A stretch of DNA of 22,809 nucleotides, from assembly GCA_937898635.1 (NCBI GenBank), contig CALEJW010000029.1, positions 1 through 22,809 on the forward strand, read 5' to 3'. The first letter of the stretch is position 1. The number at the start of each line of letters is the position of its first letter. Of this stretch, positions 19,148-22,809 are shown piece by piece. Both the position numbers and the translations under genes were made by a program. Below the pieces are notes generated by a model, which saw only the letters and a list, made by a program, of their open reading frames with translations, had not been told where the DNA came from and searched no databases. This DNA is from an uncultured Pseudomonadota bacterium. GTDB lineage: Bacteria > Pseudomonadota > Gammaproteobacteria > Burkholderiales > Usitatibacteraceae.

Positions 19148-19549
19148 TCACGCGGGGCGCGGCACCACCGCGAGCGTGCAGCGCGAGACGCACACCGCCC
19201 GGCCCTCCTCGTCCGCGATGCGCACGTCCCACACCTGCGTGCGCCGGCCCACGTGCACGGGCGTGGCGGTCGCGGTGAGGAGCCCGTCGCGCTTGGCGCG
19301 CAGGTGGTTCGCGTTGATCTCGATTCCCACCGTCATCTCGGAAGCCTGGTCCACGTTCATCCACGCGGCGGTCGAGGCGGCGGTCTCGGCGAGCGCGACG
19401 GAGGCGCCACCGTGGAGGAGCCCGAAGGGCTGGTGCACGGCGGGGCCGACGGGCATCGTCGCGACGACGCGCTCCTTCGTCGCCTCGACGATCTCGATGC
19501 CGAGCGTGGAGAGGAGCGTGGCGTCCGGCCGTTGCGGAAAGGGGCTCAT
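19148..19549 (-). CDS. PaaI/YbdB-like hotdog thioesterase
   Basis: Hotdog-fold acyl-CoA thioesterase of 133 residues, the normal single-domain size. It hydrolyses an acyl-CoA to the free acid and CoA; members usually act on aromatic or medium-chain thioesters. Landmarks: the HQPFGLLHGGASVALAETAAS segment (39-59), in which HGG (46-48) and the catalytic-type Glu55 sit on the central helix, and VGIEINANHLR (74-84), the dimer-interface strand. The ATG at 19549 has only a weak ribosome binding sequence. Thirty-six bases separate it from the GGT-like gene upstream and 35 from cbpA downstream. The neighbours do not reveal its substrate; EntH/YbdB-type and PaaI-type assignments are both possible. Confidence 0.88.
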   Translation of the reverse strand: MSPFPQRPDATLLSTLGIEIVEATKERVVATMPVGPAVHQPFGLLHGGASVALAETAASTAAWMNVDQASEMTVGIEINANHLRAKRDGLLTATATPVHVGRRTQVWDVRIADEEGRAVCVSRCTLAVVPRPA

Positions 19550-19585
19550 GGGGATTTTCGTCTCGAAGGGCGTCGCGCGCGGCCC

Positions 19586-21439
19586 TCACCAGCCGATGCC
19601 GTGGTCCTCGCCGTGGTTGCTGGACGCTCCCCAGAAGGTGCCGTGCCGGTGGTCGACGAGGATCGCGTTCACCGGGCCCGAGGTGCGGTCCCGGAACACC
19701 GCGTCGTAGCCCATCGCCGCGAGCGCACGGCGCACGGCAGGCGGCGTCGAGTCGTTGAGCATGATCCGCCCGGGACGCGACTCGTGGGCCTCGAAGGAGG
19801 CGCGCATCTGGTAGCTGTTGAAGCCCGGCGCCTCGGCCGCCTGCTGCGGCGTCATGCCGAATTCCACGATGTTCAGGAAGAACTGCAGCAGGTCCTGGTC
19901 CTGGGCGTCGCCGCCCTGCACCGCGAAGGCGAGGAAGGGCCGGCCGTCCTTCAGCGCGAGGCCCGGCGTGAGGGTCACGCGCGGGCGCTTGCCCGGGGCC
20001 ACCACGTTGAACGGGTTCTCCGCGGGATCCGTCACGAAGCTCTGCATGCGCTGCGACAGTCCGATGCCCGTCTTGCCGGCGATGACGGCGGGCACCCAGC
20101 CGCCGCTCGGCGTCACGGCGACGACCCAGCCCTCGCGGTCCGCGGCGACCACGGACGTCGTGCCGGCGCGGAAGGCCTCCTCGAAGGCCGCGTCGTTCGC
20201 CGCCAGCGGCGTGCCGCCGGTGGCCGGTCCCTGGCGCTTTCGCGGAGCCTGCCAGCGCTCCAGGAGATCGAGGTAGGGATTCCTCGTGCGCTGGAAGGGA
20301 TAGGGATCGCCCGGGGCCACGGCGGGGTCGTTGCGGTCCGGGTCGATGCGTTTCGCGCGCGCGCGCGCGTAGTCCTTCGAGAGGAGCCCGAGCACCGGCT
20401 CCTCGGGCGGCGCGTAGGTGTCGCCGTAGTAGAAGTCGCGGTCGGCGTAGGCGAGGTTCATCGCCTGGTAGAGCGTGTGGATGTAGCGCGGGCTGTTGTA
20501 GCCCATCGCCTTCAGGTCGAATCCCTCGAGGAGGTTCAGCGCCTGCAGCATCACCGGGCCCTGGGTCCAGGCCGTGAGCTTGTACACGTCCACGCCCCGG
20601 TAGCTCGTCGTCACCGGCTCCTCGAACTTCACCTCCCAGCCCGCGAGGTCGGCCTCGGTGAAGAGCCCGCCCTGCTCTCGCACGCTCGCCACGAGCTCCT
20701 TCGCGATGTCGCCCCGGTAGAAGCGATCCCGCGCGGCCTCGATCGCCTCGCGCCGCGACTTGCCGGCCGAGAGCGCCTCGCGCTCGGCCTGCACGAGCTT
20801 GCGCAGCGTCGCGGCGAGCTCGGGCTGGCGGAAGATCTCGCCGGGCTCGGGCGCGTGCGCGCCCTCGCGCGGGAGCATCACGCGGCGCGAGTCCGGCCAC
20901 TGCATCAGCCGCTCGCGCTGGCGTTCGATGTAGTTCGCGGTCTGCGCCTCGATCGGGTAGCCGTCGGCGAGGCGGATCGCGGGCTCGAGGACCTCCGCGA
21001 GGGAGAGCTTGCCGAAGGCGGCGAGCATCGCGAGGATGCCGCCGGGCGTGCCGGGCGTCACCGCGGCGAGCGGGCCGTAGGGCGGCGGGTAGTCCATGCC
21101 CTTCGCGCGGAAGAACTCCGGCGTCGCGCCGGTGGGTGCGACCCCCAGCGCGTTCACGCCGATCACCTTGCGCGCATGGGGATCGTAGACGAGGGCCTGG
21201 GTCTCGCCGCCCCAGTGCAGCACGTCCCACATCGTCGCGGTGGCGGCGATCATCGCGCACGCCGCATCGACGGCGTTGCCGCCCTTGAGGAACACCTTCG
21301 CCCCGGCGGCGGCGCCGAGGGGCTTGCCGGTGACGGCCATCCAGTCCTGGCCGTGCAGCGGCGGCTTCTGGGTGCGCTGCGCCGGCGCGGCGAAGGGCAG
21401 CGCGGCGGCGAGCGCGAGGGCCAGGAGGCGGCGGATCAT
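19586..21439 (-). CDS. gamma-glutamyltransferase-like Ntn-hydrolase (divergent)
   Basis: Protein of 617 residues with an N-terminal signal peptide (1-20, ending APAQ), so exported. It has the layout of gamma-glutamyltransferases: a large N-terminal subunit (about 27-426) and a small subunit beginning at the predicted self-cleavage threonine Thr427 in AGTTSVVAADREGW. Family segments present include KGGNAVDAACAM (52-63), TPGTPGGILAM (128-138), YRGDIAKELV (241-250) and QGPVMLQALNLLEG (293-306). Several canonical substrate residues look altered. The RE-x-AP stretch that holds the gamma-glutamyl carboxylate reads VNALGVAP. The double serine after PGKRP is missing (PGKRPRVTLTPG). The oxyanion region reads VQGGDAQDQ, as in YwrD-like relatives. 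The substrate may therefore not be glutathione. Its ATG overlaps the DUF885 stop by four bases. Confidence 0.85.
   Translation of the reverse strand: MIRRLLALALAAALPFAAPAQRTQKPPLHGQDWMAVTGKPLGAAAGAKVFLKGGNAVDAACAMIAATATMWDVLHWGGETQALVYDPHARKVIGVNALGVAPTGATPEFFRAKGMDYPPPYGPLAAVTPGTPGGILAMLAAFGKLSLAEVLEPAIRLADGYPIEAQTANYIERQRERLMQWPDSRRVMLPREGAHAPEPGEIFRQPELAATLRKLVQAEREALSAGKSRREAIEAARDRFYRGDIAKELVASVREQGGLFTEADLAGWEVKFEEPVTTSYRGVDVYKLTAWTQGPVMLQALNLLEGFDLKAMGYNSPRYIHTLYQAMNLAYADRDFYYGDTYAPPEEPVLGLLSKDYARARAKRIDPDRNDPAVAPGDPYPFQRTRNPYLDLLERWQAPRKRQGPATGGTPLAANDAAFEEAFRAGTTSVVAADREGWVVAVTPSGGWVPAVIAGKTGIGLSQRMQSFVTDPAENPFNVVAPGKRPRVTLTPGLALKDGRPFLAFAVQGGDAQDQDLLQFFLNIVEFGMTPQQAAEAPGFNSYQMRASFEAHESRPGRIMLNDSTPPAVRRALAAMGYDAVFRDRTSGPVNAILVDHRHGTFWGASSNHGEDHGIGW
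20354..20367. repeat. (CG)7 dinucleotide run inside the GGT-like gene
   Basis: Fourteen alternating C and G bases encode the ARARA part of the DYARARAKR segment. It is the longest pure CG alternation I noticed in the window. A slippage event here would shift the reading frame. Confidence 0.6.
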
Positions 21440-22809
21440 CCGGGGTTCTCCTTCGGGGCTTTCCGCAGGGACGCGGACTTCTCGCGCGCGATCCAGTCGT
21501 CGATTCGCGCCTCGAGGAGGTCGAGCGGCAGGGGGCCGTCGTCGAGGACGGCGTTGTGGAAGCGGCGCAGGTCGAAGCCCTCGCCGAGCGCCCGCCGGGC
21601 CTTGTCCCGCAGGGCGAGGATGCGAAGCTCGCCGATCTTGTAGCCGAGGGCCTGGCCCGGGTCGAGGATGTAGCGGTCGACCTCGGCGACGGCCGCGCTC
21701 TCCTGGATGCCGGCGGTGTCGGCGAGGTAGCGGATGGCGCGCTCCCGCGTCCAGCCGAAGGCGTGCAGGCCCGTGTCGACCACGAGGCGGCAGGCGCGCC
21801 ACATCTCCATCGAGAGGCGGCCGAAGCGCGAGTACGGATCGCGGTACAGGCCCATCTGCGCGCCCAGGCTCTCGGCGTAGAGCGCCCAGCCCTCGCCGTA
21901 GGCGACGAAGCCCGAAGCGCGCCGGAAGGCCGGCAGCCCGGCGAGCTCCTGCGCGCGCGCGGTCTGGAGGTGGTGGCCGGGCACCGTCTCGTGCAGGAGC
22001 ACCGCTTCCATGTCGTGCTTCGGCCGGCGCTTCAGGTTGTTCGTGTTGGCCTCGAAGAAGCCCGCGCGGCTGCCGTCGAGGGCGCCGCGCGTGTAGTGCT
22101 CGGCGTTGTCGCCCTCGTGGGCGGCCATGGGGCGGATGCCGTAGGGGAGGCGTGGCAGCTCCGCGAAGAGCTGCGGCAGCGCCGCGTCGGCGCGCTTGGC
22201 GATGTCGCGGTAGTGCATGAGCATCGCCTCGGCGCTCTCGTGGTAGAAGCGCGGGTCGGTGCGCAGGTGCTCGAGGAACTGCGCGAAGGAACCCCGGAAG
22301 CCGGTCTCGACGATGGCGGCGTCCATCCCGGCGCGGATGCGCGCGACTTCCGCGAGGCCCGTCTCGTGGATCTCGCGCGGCGTGAGGCGCGTCGTGGTCG
22401 CCGCGGCGACCCGCTGCTCGTAGTAGGACATGCCCGCCGGCAGCGTGGAGGCGGCGAGCTCCTCCCGGCACGCGGGCAGGTACTCTTCCGCGACGAAGCG
22501 GCGGAAGGCGGCGAACGCCGGGTGCACGCGGCCGGCGAGCACCTCGCGGCCGGCCTTCTCGAGCCTGTCGCGTTCCGCCGCGGCCATCGTCTGGGGAAAA
22601 CGCCGGAACGGCGCGTAGAGGGGCGTTGCCGCGGGATCGTCCCCGGCGAAGGCGTCGAGCTGCCCGGGCACGCGGACCATGGCCGCGCGCGGCGGCATCC
22701 AGCCCGAGCGCATGCCCGCCCGCATGAGGGCGACCGACTCGTCCAGGAGCCGCGGCACCTGGCCCAGGCGCTCGAGGTAGTCCTCGTAGTCCTTCGCGTT
22801 CCGGGTGGG
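21436..22809 (-). CDS. DUF885 metallopeptidase-like protein (5' end outside window)
   Basis: C-terminal part, about 457 residues visible, of a DUF885 protein; full members are usually near 580-600 residues, often with a signal peptide. The frame stays open to the window edge (PTRNAKDYEDYLERLGQVPRLL at the visible N-terminal end is typical internal family sequence), so the GTG at 22758 is not the real start. The zinc-peptidase-like motif HETVPGHH is encoded at 21970-21993, followed by SGFVAYGEGWALYAESLG, a second metal-ligand region, and GQALGYKIGELRI near the end. The family is thought to comprise zinc-dependent peptidases, mostly exported. It overlaps the GGT-like gene by ATGA, which suggests a shared role in peptide or amide turnover in the periplasm. 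This is inference. Confidence 0.85.
   Translation of the reverse strand, partial: PTRNAKDYEDYLERLGQVPRLLDESVALMRAGMRSGWMPPRAAMVRVPGQLDAFAGDDPAATPLYAPFRRFPQTMAAAERDRLEKAGREVLAGRVHPAFAAFRRFVAEEYLPACREELAASTLPAGMSYYEQRVAAATTTRLTPREIHETGLAEVARIRAGMDAAIVETGFRGSFAQFLEHLRTDPRFYHESAEAMLMHYRDIAKRADAALPQLFAELPRLPYGIRPMAAHEGDNAEHYTRGALDGSRAGFFEANTNNLKRRPKHDMEAVLLHETVPGHHLQTARAQELAGLPAFRRASGFVAYGEGWALYAESLGAQMGLYRDPYSRFGRLSMEMWRACRLVVDTGLHAFGWTRERAIRYLADTAGIQESAAVAEVDRYILDPGQALGYKIGELRILALRDKARRALGEGFDLRRFHNAVLDDGPLPLDLLEARIDDWIAREKSASLRKAPKENPG

Noticed and set aside
22756..22758. GTG at 22758 as the start of the DUF885 gene.
   Set aside because: The frame stays open to the window edge and the 17 upstream codons encode typical internal DUF885 sequence, so the true start lies outside.

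Overview
The window is a densely packed, very GC-rich stretch of chromosome (I judge about 70% G+C by eye) with 18 protein genes. No gap exceeds about 100 bases. I see no mobile element, phage gene, tRNA, rRNA or CRISPR array. Gene content fits a proteobacterium, most likely a GC-rich betaproteobacterium: a CbpA/CbpM chaperone pair, a DUF1161 periplasmic protein, the glutathione-dependent formaldehyde pathway and a glgPCAX operon. This taxonomic guess is an inference from gene families, not a measurement.

Layout. (1) 1-753, plus strand: a TauE/SafE-type membrane protein. (2) 769-5460, minus strand: an acyl-CoA ligase gene translationally coupled (ATGA overlap) to a thiamine-diphosphate lyase gene. 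The lyase is much closer in motif content to the eukaryotic 2-hydroxyacyl-CoA lyase HACL2/ILVBL than to acetolactate synthase. These are followed by a lone cyclic-nucleotide-binding-domain protein and a class I methyltransferase. A 3-hydroxyacyl-CoA dehydrogenase-family gene is transcribed divergently from the ligase. (3) 6480-8276: a small DUF1161 secreted protein, and a divergent Tat-type amidohydrolase-2 protein. (4) 8358-15795, plus strand: a compact glycogen operon glgP-glgC-glgA-glgX, without a branching enzyme and rich in non-ATG starts. (5) 15815-22809, minus strand: a run of co-oriented genes. In transcription order these are a DUF885 metallopeptidase (cut by the window edge), a divergent gamma-glutamyltransferase-like enzyme, a hotdog thioesterase, cbpA, cbpM, S-(hydroxymethyl)glutathione dehydrogenase and S-formylglutathione hydrolase.

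How they work together. The glg genes make, trim and degrade alpha-glucan. The adhC-fghA pair oxidises formaldehyde to formate through glutathione. The ligase-lyase pair could activate 2-hydroxy acids to CoA esters and split them to formyl-CoA plus an aldehyde or ketone, a bacterial alpha-oxidation-like module. This is the least ordinary part of the window, and its function is inferred from family membership and gene coupling only. Most of the remainder is conventional metabolism, and I do not see strong evidence for a wholly new class of system.
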